This document shows, one piece after another, positions 8,281 to 16,084 of a stretch of 64,000 nt of DNA; position 1 is the stretch's first letter; the number at the start of each line of letters is the position of its first letter. Made by a program: the position numbers and the translations under genes. Under the pieces are notes generated by a model. The model did no database searches. It was not told the DNA's origin and was given only the letters and a program-made list of their open reading frames with translations. This DNA is from SpSt-501 sp037481615 (lineage in GTDB: Bacteria > Desulfobacterota > Desulfobacteria > Desulfobacterales > SpSt-501): assembly GCA_037481615.1 (NCBI GenBank), contig JBBFLI010000022.1; one strand, 5' to 3'.

Positions 8281-8637
8281 TCAGGGCCGGTTGTGCAGGC
8301 GGCGTTCCCAGTCGAACTCCCGCGAGGTGACCCGGTCCTCCATGCCGCGGATGCGCCGCTCGAGATCCGCGAGCCGCTCCCGGAAAGCCTCCCGCGAGCG
8401 CCCCGGGGCCGACGGCCCGGAAGGCCCGACGCCCGCGAGCGGCTCGGGTCTCATCAGCAGCGCGGCGAGAACGTAGAGGATCAGCCCCGGCCAGAAGCCG
8501 GTGAAGACGATCAGCACCGCGCTGAAGAGCCGCACCCAGAAGACCGGGAATTCGAAGTAGGTGGCAAGCCCGCGGCAGACGCCGAAGACCGCGCCCTGCC
8601 GCGAGCGGTAGAGGCTCTTTGCGGATCCCGTGCTCAC
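8281..8637 (-). CDS. pspC: Phage shock protein C
   Basis: A 118-aa protein with a PspC domain: SLYRSRQGAVFGVCRGLATY, then the membrane segments FWVRLFSAVLIVF and WPGLILYVLAALLM, and a C-terminal helical, charged tail that could coil with PspB. PspC is an inner-membrane component of the phage shock response to loss of membrane integrity. The GTG start overlaps the pspB stop (GTGA), so translation is coupled. Confidence 0.9.
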   Translation of the reverse strand: MSTGSAKSLYRSRQGAVFGVCRGLATYFEFPVFWVRLFSAVLIVFTGFWPGLILYVLAALLMRPEPLAGVGPSGPSAPGRSREAFRERLADLERRIRGMEDRVTSREFDWERRLHNRP

Positions 8638-8852
8638 GGCCTCTCCTCCTTTTTCCGGGATTCGGCGAGCAGGATCTCGAGCGCCGCGACGCGCTTTTCC
8701 AGCCGCTCGATGGCGGCCTCGATCTCCGCGGCGGAGGCGGCTTCCTGCGCCGCGCCCGTTTCCCGCCGGGCGCTTCTGAACCAACGGGCCGCCGCCACGA
8801 GCAGCAAGGCGACCACCGCGCCCAGGACCACGAGTCCCGTCGTGTCAACCAT
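8634..8852 (-). CDS. pspB: PspB-like membrane protein
   Basis: A 72-aa protein beginning MVDTTGLVVLGAVVALLLVAA: one membrane helix, then a coiled-coil-prone tail with heptads (EIEAAIERLEKRVAALEILL). Size, topology and position between pspA and pspC match PspB, which binds PspC and relays membrane stress. A TTG at 8861 with a GGAGGG upstream may be the true start, adding three residues. The assignment rests on architecture and neighbours more than on sequence motifs. Confidence 0.75.
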   Translation of the reverse strand: MVDTTGLVVLGAVVALLLVAAARWFRSARRETGAAQEAASAAEIEAAIERLEKRVAALEILLAESRKKEERP

Positions 8853-8949
8853 GAATTTCAAACCGGCCCCTCCCTCCTGACCCAGGCGCTGGCTCCCTTT
8901 GCGGGTTATAGGCCATGCCGCGGCGCGGGGCAACGGCAAGCAGAAGGGG

Positions 8950-9624
8950 TCAGGCCCCCCGGCTTTCCCGGCCGCGTGCCGCCTTCAAGGCCTCGAGCTC
9001 GCGCTCGATCTCTTCGTCGCGGGCGAGCCGCTCGAGCGCCTCCGCGGATTCCCCCTTCCCGGCCGGCAGCACGAGCTCGGTTTCGGCCTCCATGCGCGCG
9101 ATCTTCTTTTCGAACTCCTCGAAGCGCACGGCCGCCTGCACCCCGTTCATGCGGCGGATCTCCTCGCGCGCCCGTCGCGCCCGCTCGGCGTGCCGGTGCC
9201 GCTCGGCGAGCAGCCGTTGTTTCTCCCGCGCTGCGGCGAGCTTCTCCTCGAGCAGCCGGATGTCCTCGAGGTACTGGTCGATCAAGGTCTGTTCCTCGGC
9301 CGCCTCCCGTTCGAGCCCTTCCGCCTCGCGCCGCCAGCGTCGCTTTTCGACCAGGGCCTCGCGGGCGAGGTCTTCGCGGCCTTTTTCCACGGCCAGTCCG
9401 GCCCGCTCCGCCCAGGAACGGCTCTTTTCGATGGTCTCCGCAAGGCGCCGCCGGCGCACCCGGGAGGCGGCCATGAGGCCCGCGCAGGAGGATTTGAGTT
9501 CGACCAGGGTGTCCTCCATCTCCCGGATCATGAGCCGGATCAACTTCTCCGGATCCTCGGCGCGGTCGAGCATGGCGTTGATGTTGGCGCTCACGATGTC
9601 GCGGAACCGGGTGAAAATGCCCAT
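8950..9624 (-). CDS. pspA: Phage shock protein A
   Basis: A 224-aa, almost fully helical protein starting MGIFTRFRDIVSANINAMLD, the amphipathic helix characteristic of the PspA/IM30 (ESCRT-III-like) family. It continues with DPEKLIRLMIREMEDTLVEL and long charged coiled coils. PspA binds stressed membranes and, when membranes are sound, inhibits PspF. First gene of the minus-strand pspA-pspB-pspC operon, preceded by a sigma-54-type promoter and divergent from pspF. Confidence 0.94.
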   Translation of the reverse strand: MGIFTRFRDIVSANINAMLDRAEDPEKLIRLMIREMEDTLVELKSSCAGLMAASRVRRRRLAETIEKSRSWAERAGLAVEKGREDLAREALVEKRRWRREAEGLEREAAEEQTLIDQYLEDIRLLEEKLAAAREKQRLLAERHRHAERARRAREEIRRMNGVQAAVRFEEFEKKIARMEAETELVLPAGKGESAEALERLARDEEIERELEALKAARGRESRGA

Positions 9625-9665
9625 GTCTCCCCCTCTCGGCTTCGTGGAATCTCCTGCAAGGGGAC

Positions 9666-9683
9666 AGGCAAGAGCCATACCGG
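9666..9683 (-). promoter_or_regulatory. Candidate sigma-54 promoter of pspABC
   Basis: On the minus strand, CGGTATGGCTCTTGCC holds GG and GC separated by exactly ten bases. The predicted start lies about 32 nt upstream of the pspA ATG. The -24 element departs from consensus outside the GG. The divergent PspF-like activator supports the call. Confidence 0.55.
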
Positions 9684-9737
9684 AATAGAATGGCAAGTGA
9701 TGACGGTTGGTTAAAATCAGGCGGCGGAATTGTCGCT

Positions 9738-9760
9738 GGTAAAAATACCATAAATTATGG
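9738..9760. promoter_or_regulatory. Palindromic sites in the pspA-pspF intergenic region
   Basis: GGTA-aaaa-TACC (9738-9749) abuts CCATAA-A-TTATGG (9748-9760), followed by short GGC/GCC repeats up to pspF. The position about 80-100 bp upstream of the predicted pspA start, next to the pspF start codon, suits upstream activating sites that would also allow PspF autoregulation. Confidence 0.5.
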
Positions 9761-9792
9761 CCGAAAAAGCCGATTTTGGCTAAATTAATCCA

Positions 9793-10842
9793 ATGAATCG
9801 TATCCCCCTTTTTTCTCCGGATGGAATTCCCGAGGCGCTGGGTGAGTCGGAGCCCTTTCTCGCCTTTCAGGATCGCCTGGCGCGCGTGGCGGGGGTGCAG
9901 CGGCCGGTGTTGATCGTCGGCGAGCGCGGCACGGGGAAGGAACTCGCGGCGATCCGGTTGCACTTTCTCTCGGGCCGCTGGCAGCGACCGCTCGTCACCC
10001 TGAACTGCGCGGCCCTTTCCCCCGGGCTCATCGAATCCGAGCTCTTCGGCTACGAACGCGGCGCCTTCACCGGCGCAACCGAGCGGCGCATCGGCCGCTT
10101 CGAGGCCGCAGACGGCGGGACCCTTTTCCTGGACGAGATCGGGAACGTGCCCCTCGAGGTGCAGGAGAAACTCCTGCGGGCCGTGGAGTATCGGGTGATC
10201 GAACGCGTCGGCGGGGCGACCCCCGTGCGCGTCGACGTGCGCATCGTGGCCGCGACCCACGCGGATCTGCCGGCGATGGCCGCGGCGGGCGCCTTCCGCC
10301 GCGACCTCCTCGACCGGCTGAGCTTCGAGGTGCTGCGGCTTCCGCCGCTTCGCGAGCGGCGGGGGGACGTGCCGCTTCTCGCCGGCCACTTCGCACGGGC
10401 CATGGCGGCCGAGCTGGGATGGAAACAGGCGCCGCGCTTTTCCGCGGCCGCGCTCGCCGCGCTCGAGGCCTATCCCTGGCCGGGAAACGTGCGCGAGCTG
10501 AAAAACGTGGTCGAACGTGCGGTCTACCGCGCAACGGGGCCCGTGATCGGCGATCTCGTCTTCGACCCCTTCGGGCAGGAGCAGGGGATCCCCCCGCCGG
10601 CGGGAAACGCCGGCGCCCGGGAGCCCCCACGGCCCCCCGCGCCCGAGGGCGGGGAGAGCGACCTTTTCTCCCGCCCCCTGCCCGAGGCCGTGCGCGAGCT
10701 CAAAAAACGCATGCTTCTTCGTGCCCTCGAACGCTGCCGCTGGAACCGGCGCTGCGCGGCCGGGTTGCTCGGCCTGAGCTACGACCGTTTCCGCAGCCTC
10801 TACCGCCGGCTCCAGGGCGAGCTGCCGCCGCCCGGCCGTTGA
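9793..10842 (+). CDS. pspF: PspF-type sigma-54-dependent activator
   Basis: A 349-aa bacterial enhancer-binding protein with no N-terminal sensor domain, as in PspF. Walker A GERGTGKE is at 43-50, the sigma-54 contact loop GAFTGA at 90-95, Walker B in GTLFLDEIGN, and a Fis-like HTH lies at the C-terminus (RRCAAGLLGLSYDRFRSLYR). It should drive pspABC through RNA polymerase-sigma54 unless held by PspA. Divergent from pspA. The linker before the HTH is Pro/Gly-rich and longer than in E. coli PspF. Confidence 0.93.
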   Translation: MNRIPLFSPDGIPEALGESEPFLAFQDRLARVAGVQRPVLIVGERGTGKELAAIRLHFLSGRWQRPLVTLNCAALSPGLIESELFGYERGAFTGATERRIGRFEAADGGTLFLDEIGNVPLEVQEKLLRAVEYRVIERVGGATPVRVDVRIVAATHADLPAMAAAGAFRRDLLDRLSFEVLRLPPLRERRGDVPLLAGHFARAMAAELGWKQAPRFSAAALAALEAYPWPGNVRELKNVVERAVYRATGPVIGDLVFDPFGQEQGIPPPAGNAGAREPPRPPAPEGGESDLFSRPLPEAVRELKKRMLLRALERCRWNRRCAAGLLGLSYDRFRSLYRRLQGELPPPGR

Positions 10843-10878
10843 AGAAGCCCCCGGCGAGAGGCCGTTTTCCCCGAAAGA

Positions 10879-10904
10879 ACGGGCCGCCCTCGCGGGCGGC
10901 CCGT
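10879..10904. terminator. Strong hairpin between convergent pspF and TRAP genes
   Basis: ACGGGCCGCCC and GGGCGGCCCGT form 11-bp arms with a four-base loop. There is no T-run, so it is at best a GC-rich bidirectional terminator. Confidence 0.6.
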
Positions 10905-10944
10905 TGGCGTTGCCGGGCGTTTTCCCCGCCGGGGGGGGGGGAAC

Positions 10945-12048
10945 TCAGTCTTTGAGGGGAAAAGGCGGGACGATGGAATCGTAGTAGGCCTTCTCCGAGA
11001 TCATCCCCCAGGTGCCGACCACCTTGGCGAATTTCTTGAAGGCTTCGTTCACCTTTTTGGCGATGGGGGACTTGGCCGCCTCCTCCTCGTTCACCTCTTC
11101 GGCGAGCTTGGCGAGCCGCTTGAGCACCTCGTCGGGGAACTTGACGAGCTCGACCTTGTGCTTGGTGATCAGCTCCTGCAGCGCCGCCCCGTTCTGGGCC
11201 TCGAATTGCGCGAGCACCCAGTGTTCGTTTTCCACGCAGGCCGCGTTCACGATGTGCTGCAGGTCCTTCGGCAGGGACTCGAAGGCTTTCTTGTTGAAGA
11301 AGTACTCGAGATAGGTCCCGGGTTCGTGCCAGCCGGGGTAGTAGTAGTACTTGGCCGCCTTGTAGAGGCCGAGCCGGAGGTCGTGCAGGGGTCCGACCCA
11401 CTCGGTGGCGTCGATCACGCCGCGCTCGAGGTTGGTGAAGATCTCGCCCCCGGGGGTGAGGACCACGGTGCCGCCCGCCTTGGCGACCACTTTCCCGCCC
11501 AGGCCGGGGATGCGCATCTTCAGGCCCTTGAAGTCGTCGATCGTCTCGATCCGCTTGCGGAACCAGCCGCCCATCTGGACGCCGGTCGAGCCGCCCGGCC
11601 GCGGGATGAGGTTGAAAGGCGCATAGACCTCTTCCCAGAGTTTCAGTCCGTCGCCGCCGTGGAACCAGGTCGCCATCCCCTGGCCGTTCATGCCGAAGGG
11701 CACGGCGGAAAACCACTGGGTCGCGGGCTCCTTGCCGGCCCAATAATAGGAGGCGCCGCTGCCGACCTCGACCGTCCCGTCGGAGACGGCCTGGAAGGAT
11801 TCGAGCGCGGGGACGAGCTCGCCCGCGGCGAAGACCTGGATCTGGAGGCGGCCGTCGCTGAGCTCGCCGATCCGCCGGGCCAGCCGCTCGCAGCCGTCCT
11901 GGAGCACGGGCAGCTTGGGCGGCCAGGTCGTGACCATCTTCCACTGGTACTTCTTCTGGGCGATGACCGCGGGGGCGGCGAGGGTGGAGGCGCCCACCGC
12001 CGCGGCGGTCCCAAGGCCGACTTTCTTCAGGAAATCCCGTCGTTTCAT
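10945..12048 (-). CDS. TRAP transporter substrate-binding protein (TakP/DctP family)
   Basis: A 367-aa periplasmic binding protein. The N-terminus MKRRDFLKKVG followed by an Ala-rich segment is a twin-arginine-type signal. WKMVTTWPPKLPVLQDG, YYWAGKEPATQWFSAVPFGM, LKGLKMRIPGLGGKV (here FKGLKMRIPGLGGK) and IDATEWVGPLHDL are characteristic of the 2-oxoacid/monocarboxylate-binding TakP subgroup. It delivers ligand to the DctQM membrane unit encoded upstream in the operon, 65 nt away. A pyruvate- or lactate-like substrate is inferred from subgroup only. Confidence 0.92.
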   Translation of the reverse strand: MKRRDFLKKVGLGTAAAVGASTLAAPAVIAQKKYQWKMVTTWPPKLPVLQDGCERLARRIGELSDGRLQIQVFAAGELVPALESFQAVSDGTVEVGSGASYYWAGKEPATQWFSAVPFGMNGQGMATWFHGGDGLKLWEEVYAPFNLIPRPGGSTGVQMGGWFRKRIETIDDFKGLKMRIPGLGGKVVAKAGGTVVLTPGGEIFTNLERGVIDATEWVGPLHDLRLGLYKAAKYYYYPGWHEPGTYLEYFFNKKAFESLPKDLQHIVNAACVENEHWVLAQFEAQNGAALQELITKHKVELVKFPDEVLKRLAKLAEEVNEEEAAKSPIAKKVNEAFKKFAKVVGTWGMISEKAYYDSIVPPFPLKD

Positions 12049-12113
12049 GCTACCTCCTCGGATCAAGGGTTGAATGTTGGCCGCGTGTCTGCCTTGCGGC
12101 GCGGGAATCCCCC

Positions 12114-13439
12114 TCAGGGCCCGAAGACCACGCGCGGCAGCCAGGTGGCCAGCGGCTGGTAGAGAATGACGAGCACGAGGCCCACGAGCTGGCAGGCGAC
12201 GAAGGGGACGATCCCGCGGTAGATGTGGCCGGTGGTGACCTCCGGCGGGGTGACCGCCTTGAGGTAGAAGAGCGAAAAACCGAACGGCGGAGTCAGAAAC
12301 GAAGTCTGCAGGTTGACCCCGAGAATCACGCAGAACCAGAGCGGGTCGAAGCCGAACTCGATCAGGATCGGGGCGAGCACGGGGACGTAGATGAAGACGA
12401 TCTCGATGAAGTCGAGAAAGAAGCCCAAAAAGAAGATCAGCCCCATCACGATCGCGAGCACCGCGTTCTTCGAGTACTGCTCGGCGATGCCGCCCAGCAT
12501 GCTCCGGACCAGGGTGTCGCCGCCCAGCCCGCGGAAGACCAGGCCCACGGCGGCCGCCCCGCAGAGGATGATGAAGACCATGCAGGTGAGCCGCAACGTC
12601 GAGATCATCGTCTCTTCGAGCAGCGTGCGGCTGAAGCGGCGGTTGAAGGCCGTGAGGGCGATCGCCCCCACGGCGCCCACCGCGGCGGCCTCGGTGGGGG
12701 AAGCGATGCCGGCGAACATCGAGCCCAGAACGGCGAGGATCAGGACGACCGGCGGGATGAGGGCCCGCAGCACGCGGCGGCTGAGCTCCCGGGAGCCGAT
12801 CGCCGCCAGTTCCTCCTTCGGGATGGGCGGCGCAAGCTGCGGCCGGACGATGCTGATGACCGCGATGTAGGCGATGAAGATCGCCACCAGGAGCAGCCCC
12901 GGGAAGACGGCGCCGATGAAGACATCGCCCACCGGGACGCCGATGATGTCGCCGATCAACACGAGCACGATGCTCGGGGGGATGATCTGGCCCAAGGTCC
13001 CCGAGGCGGCGACGGTGCCGGTGGCGAGCTCCATGCTGTAGCCGCGGCGGATCATCGTCGGCACCGAGAGAAGCCCCATCGTGACCACGGTCGCCCCGAC
13101 GATGCCGGTCGTCGCCCCGAGAAGCGCCCCCACGACGACGACCGAGATCGCCAGCCCCCCGCGGATCCGGCCCAGGCAGAGCGCCATCGTGTCGAGGAGT
13201 TCCTCGGCGAGTCCCGAGCGCTCGAGCATGACGCCCATGAAGACGAAGAGGGGCACGGCCATCAGGGTGATGTTCGTCATCACCCCCCAGATGCGCAGCG
13301 GCAGGAGATTGAAGAAACCGAAGCCGAAGTGCGAAACCCCGAAGAGGAAGGCCGTCCCGAGCAGGGTGAAGGCGACGGGAAACCCCGCCATGAGGAGCAG
13401 GCTCATGGCGAGGAACATCCAGGCGGCCGAGTAGTCCAC
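12114..13439 (-). CDS. dctM: TRAP transporter large permease (DctM)
   Basis: A 441-aa protein with about a dozen hydrophobic helices, consistent with the DctM family (about 430 aa). LSVPTMIRRGYSMELATGTVAASGTLGQIIPPSIVLVLIG contains the conserved hairpin region of these Na+-coupled permeases, and SPTEAAAVGAVGAI is also typical. The GTG start lies one base after the dctQ stop (TGAgGTG). It forms the ion-coupled translocation pathway. Confidence 0.93.
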   Translation of the reverse strand: MDYSAAWMFLAMSLLLMAGFPVAFTLLGTAFLFGVSHFGFGFFNLLPLRIWGVMTNITLMAVPLFVFMGVMLERSGLAEELLDTMALCLGRIRGGLAISVVVVGALLGATTGIVGATVVTMGLLSVPTMIRRGYSMELATGTVAASGTLGQIIPPSIVLVLIGDIIGVPVGDVFIGAVFPGLLLVAIFIAYIAVISIVRPQLAPPIPKEELAAIGSRELSRRVLRALIPPVVLILAVLGSMFAGIASPTEAAAVGAVGAIALTAFNRRFSRTLLEETMISTLRLTCMVFIILCGAAAVGLVFRGLGGDTLVRSMLGGIAEQYSKNAVLAIVMGLIFFLGFFLDFIEIVFIYVPVLAPILIEFGFDPLWFCVILGVNLQTSFLTPPFGFSLFYLKAVTPPEVTTGHIYRGIVPFVACQLVGLVLVILYQPLATWLPRVVFGP

Positions 13440-13440
13440 C

Positions 13441-13971
13441 TCAAGCCTCCTTTCCGGTTCGGTCGCCGCGGCCCAGGATTTCGAGCAGGCTGCGGATGCC
13501 CAGGGAGACCCCCTGGAGCAGAAGGAGGCTGAAACCGAGCGGGATGAACCCTTTCACGATGAAGCGGTAGGGGATGCCCCCGGGGTCCGGGGAGCCTTCG
13601 CCCACCTGGAAGGCGCGCAGCATGAAGTGCCAGGAGGTGGCGACGACGAGGATGCAGCCGGGGATGAGAAAGAGGACGACCCCGAGCAGGTTGGTCCAGG
13701 CGCGCCCCTTCGGGCCGTAGCGCTGGTAGATGATGTCCACGCGCACGTGCCCGTCGGCGAGCAGCGTGTAGCCCGCGCCCACGAGGAAGATGAAGGCGAA
13801 GGTGTGCCACTCGAGCTCCTGGACGAGCACAAAGCTCGTCCTGAAGGCATAGCGCATGATCACGTCCAGGAAGACGACCAGGACGAGCCCGAAGGTCACC
13901 CAAGAGGCCGCCCGGCCGACCCAGCCGTTCAGCCGGTCGATGAGGGCCGCGCTGCGGAGGAGAAATTTCAT
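13441..13971 (-). CDS. dctQ: TRAP transporter small permease (DctQ)
   Basis: A 176-aa protein with four predicted membrane helices. VTFGLVLVVFLDVIMRYAFR and ELEWHTFAFIFLVGAGYTLLADGHVRVDI are the family-diagnostic segments. DctQ pairs with DctM. The start at MKFLLRS gives the usual length; an upstream in-frame ATG at 14025 would add 18 residues and would place the start inside or just past the promoter-operator region, so it is less likely. Confidence 0.9.
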   Translation of the reverse strand: MKFLLRSAALIDRLNGWVGRAASWVTFGLVLVVFLDVIMRYAFRTSFVLVQELEWHTFAFIFLVGAGYTLLADGHVRVDIIYQRYGPKGRAWTNLLGVVLFLIPGCILVVATSWHFMLRAFQVGEGSPDPGGIPYRFIVKGFIPLGFSLLLLQGVSLGIRSLLEILGRGDRTGKEA

Positions 13972-14030
13972 GCCGGAGTACCCCGGATCCGCGGGCCGCA
14001 CCTTCGCCCACGGTGTGGGATGCATTCGTG

Positions 14031-14047
14031 AAACGCGAAGCGCGTTT
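14031..14047. promoter_or_regulatory. Perfect palindromic operator AAACGCG-AAG-CGCGTTT
   Basis: A 17-bp palindrome with 7-bp exact arms overlaps the predicted -10 of the TRAP operon, a position expected for a repressor. No regulator gene is adjacent, so the binding protein is encoded elsewhere. Confidence 0.65.
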
Positions 14048-14072
14048 TAGTGAAATCCGGTGCTTGAGTCAA
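14044..14072 (-). promoter_or_regulatory. Sigma-70-type promoter of the TRAP operon
   Basis: On the minus strand, TTGACT (14072-14067), 17-bp spacer, TAAAAC (14049-14044). The -10 box lies inside the palindromic operator. Confidence 0.6.
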
Positions 14073-14167
14073 GGAAATAAACTTTCGGCCGCTTGCTAAA
14101 CGGCGTTGATTCCTTTATGGGAGATTCAGCCGCGCCCGGCGATTTCGCTTTCTCCCGGAGGGAGCCC

Positions 14168-16051
14168 ATGGCCGAGTTCTCCTACTGGGCGGACCGCTAC
14201 GCCGCCAACCGGCGCACCGCCGCCGAGGCGATCGCCCGGATCCGTCCGGGGACCCGCGTCTTCATCGGCTCCTCCTGCGGCGAGCCGCAGCATCTGCTGC
14301 GCGCCCTCGCCGAAGCCGCCGATTCCTTGAAGGACATCGAGATCGTGCGGCTCTTCAACCTCGAGACGACCCCGCTCACCCTGATCGCGAACAAGACCGG
14401 CGACCAGGCGCTGAACATCCGCTCCTTCTACGCCGGTTCGGCGGGGAGCTCCTCGATCGCGCGCAACCAGCGCTTCCTCACGCCGGTCAATCTCTCCGCC
14501 GTGCCGCGGCTTTTCCGCAGCCGGCTGCTTCCCGTGCACACCGCCCTGATCCAGGTCTCCCCCCCCGACGACTTCGGCTGGATGAGCCTCGGTATCTCGG
14601 TCGACATCACGCTCGCCGCCGCCGAGTCGGCCGACCTGGTCATCGCCCAGGTGAACCCCCGCATGCCCCGGGTGCTCGGGCGGAGCTTCATCCACGTGAA
14701 CCAGGTCGACGTCTTCGTCGAGCACGAGGAGCCGCTGCTCACCATCCGGGAGACGCCGCCGCTCGAAGCCGCGCGCGGCATCGCCCGGCTGATCTCCTCG
14801 CGGCTCGTCGAGGACGGCTCCACGATCGCCATCGGCCTCGGGGCGACCAGCGAGGCGGTGCTGCTCGCCCTCTCCGACAAGAACGATCTCGGCGTGCACA
14901 CGCAGTACCTCACCGCGGACATGATGCACCTCTTCGCGCGCGGCGTGATCACCAACCGCAAGAAGGGCTACAACGAAGGCAAGATGGTCGCCTCGAGCGC
15001 GATCGGCAACGAGGCCTTCTACGAGTTCCTGAACGACAACCCGGCGATCGAGTTCCACCCCTCCGACTACGTGAACGACCCGGCCGTGATCGCGCGGCAC
15101 GAGCGCATGGTGGCGATGAGCGTCGCCATGGCGATCGATCTGACCGGCCAGGTCGCGGCCGATGCGCTGCCGCACAACCAGTTCTCCGGCGTCACCGGGG
15201 TGCTCGATTTCATCCGCGGGGCGAGCCTTTCCCCGGGCGGAAAGTCGATCCTGATGATGCCCTCGACCGCGCAGCAGGGCAAGAAAAGCCGCATCGTGCC
15301 CCTGCTCCGGGACACGGCGGTCGTCGTGCCCCGCAGCGACGTCCAGCTCGTGGTGACCGAGTACGGGGCGGTGAACCTCTTCGGCAAGAGCTTCCAGGAG
15401 CGGGCCCTCGGCCTGATCAGCATCGCTCACCCCGACTTCCGCGACGAGCTCTTCTTCCAGGCGAAGAAAATGGGGTTGCTCTCGGGGGAGAAGAGCCTCC
15501 ACGAGAGCCTGCACGGCGTCTACCCCGTGCACCTCGAGGAGACGGTCGAGATCCACGGCGAGAAGATCACCCTCCGGCCGGCCAAGCCGGTGGACGCCCG
15601 ACGCATCCAGGAGCATTTCTACGCCCTCGACCCCGAAGACGTGGTCGCGCGCTTCTTCCACGAGCGGCGCAGCTTCGAGCGCGAGGAGGCCGAAGAGGCG
15701 GCGCGGGTCGACTACGTGAAGGACCTGACGATGCTCGCCGTGGTGGGGGAGTTCGGCTTCGGGCGCGTGGTCGGGGTGGGCGAGTACCTGCTCGATCCCG
15801 CGAGCAACCTCGCCGAGATCGCCTTCTCCATCAGCCGCCCCTACCAGCGCATGGGCCTCGGCCGCCGGTTGCTCCAAAAGCTGGAGGCCGCCGCGCGCGA
15901 AAACGGGATCGCCGGCTTCTACGCCTACACCTCGGCCGCCAACACGGGCATGATCCGGCTCTTCAACAGCCTCTCCTGCCGGGTCACGACTGCAATCGAG
16001 GGCGACATGGTCACGCTGCGCGCCCATTTCAACGAGCCCGCCGCCCCCTGA
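14168..16051 (+). CDS. Acetyl-CoA hydrolase/transferase fused to a GNAT acetyltransferase
   Basis: A 627-aa two-domain protein. Residues 1 to about 450 form an acetyl-CoA hydrolase/CoA-transferase domain; the conserved catalytic Glu is E398 in VVTEYGAVNLFGKSFQERAL. The C-terminal domain (about 470-620) is a GNAT N-acetyltransferase: ITLRPAKPVDARRI, then the acetyl-CoA loop in SRPYQRMGLGRRLLQKLE. The ATG at 14168 has GGAGGG upstream. It precedes acsV-acsD-acsB-acsC-acsE on the same strand with a 33-nt gap to acsV, suggesting that it handles acetyl-CoA made or consumed by the ACS complex. Acetate release or CoA exchange, and a regulatory acetylation role for the GNAT domain, are inferences. Confidence 0.85.
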   Translation: MAEFSYWADRYAANRRTAAEAIARIRPGTRVFIGSSCGEPQHLLRALAEAADSLKDIEIVRLFNLETTPLTLIANKTGDQALNIRSFYAGSAGSSSIARNQRFLTPVNLSAVPRLFRSRLLPVHTALIQVSPPDDFGWMSLGISVDITLAAAESADLVIAQVNPRMPRVLGRSFIHVNQVDVFVEHEEPLLTIRETPPLEAARGIARLISSRLVEDGSTIAIGLGATSEAVLLALSDKNDLGVHTQYLTADMMHLFARGVITNRKKGYNEGKMVASSAIGNEAFYEFLNDNPAIEFHPSDYVNDPAVIARHERMVAMSVAMAIDLTGQVAADALPHNQFSGVTGVLDFIRGASLSPGGKSILMMPSTAQQGKKSRIVPLLRDTAVVVPRSDVQLVVTEYGAVNLFGKSFQERALGLISIAHPDFRDELFFQAKKMGLLSGEKSLHESLHGVYPVHLEETVEIHGEKITLRPAKPVDARRIQEHFYALDPEDVVARFFHERRSFEREEAEEAARVDYVKDLTMLAVVGEFGFGRVVGVGEYLLDPASNLAEIAFSISRPYQRMGLGRRLLQKLEAAARENGIAGFYAYTSAANTGMIRLFNSLSCRVTTAIEGDMVTLRAHFNEPAAP

Positions 16052-16084
16052 GGCGAAAAGCCCGAAAGGAGGAATCCCCGCCGC

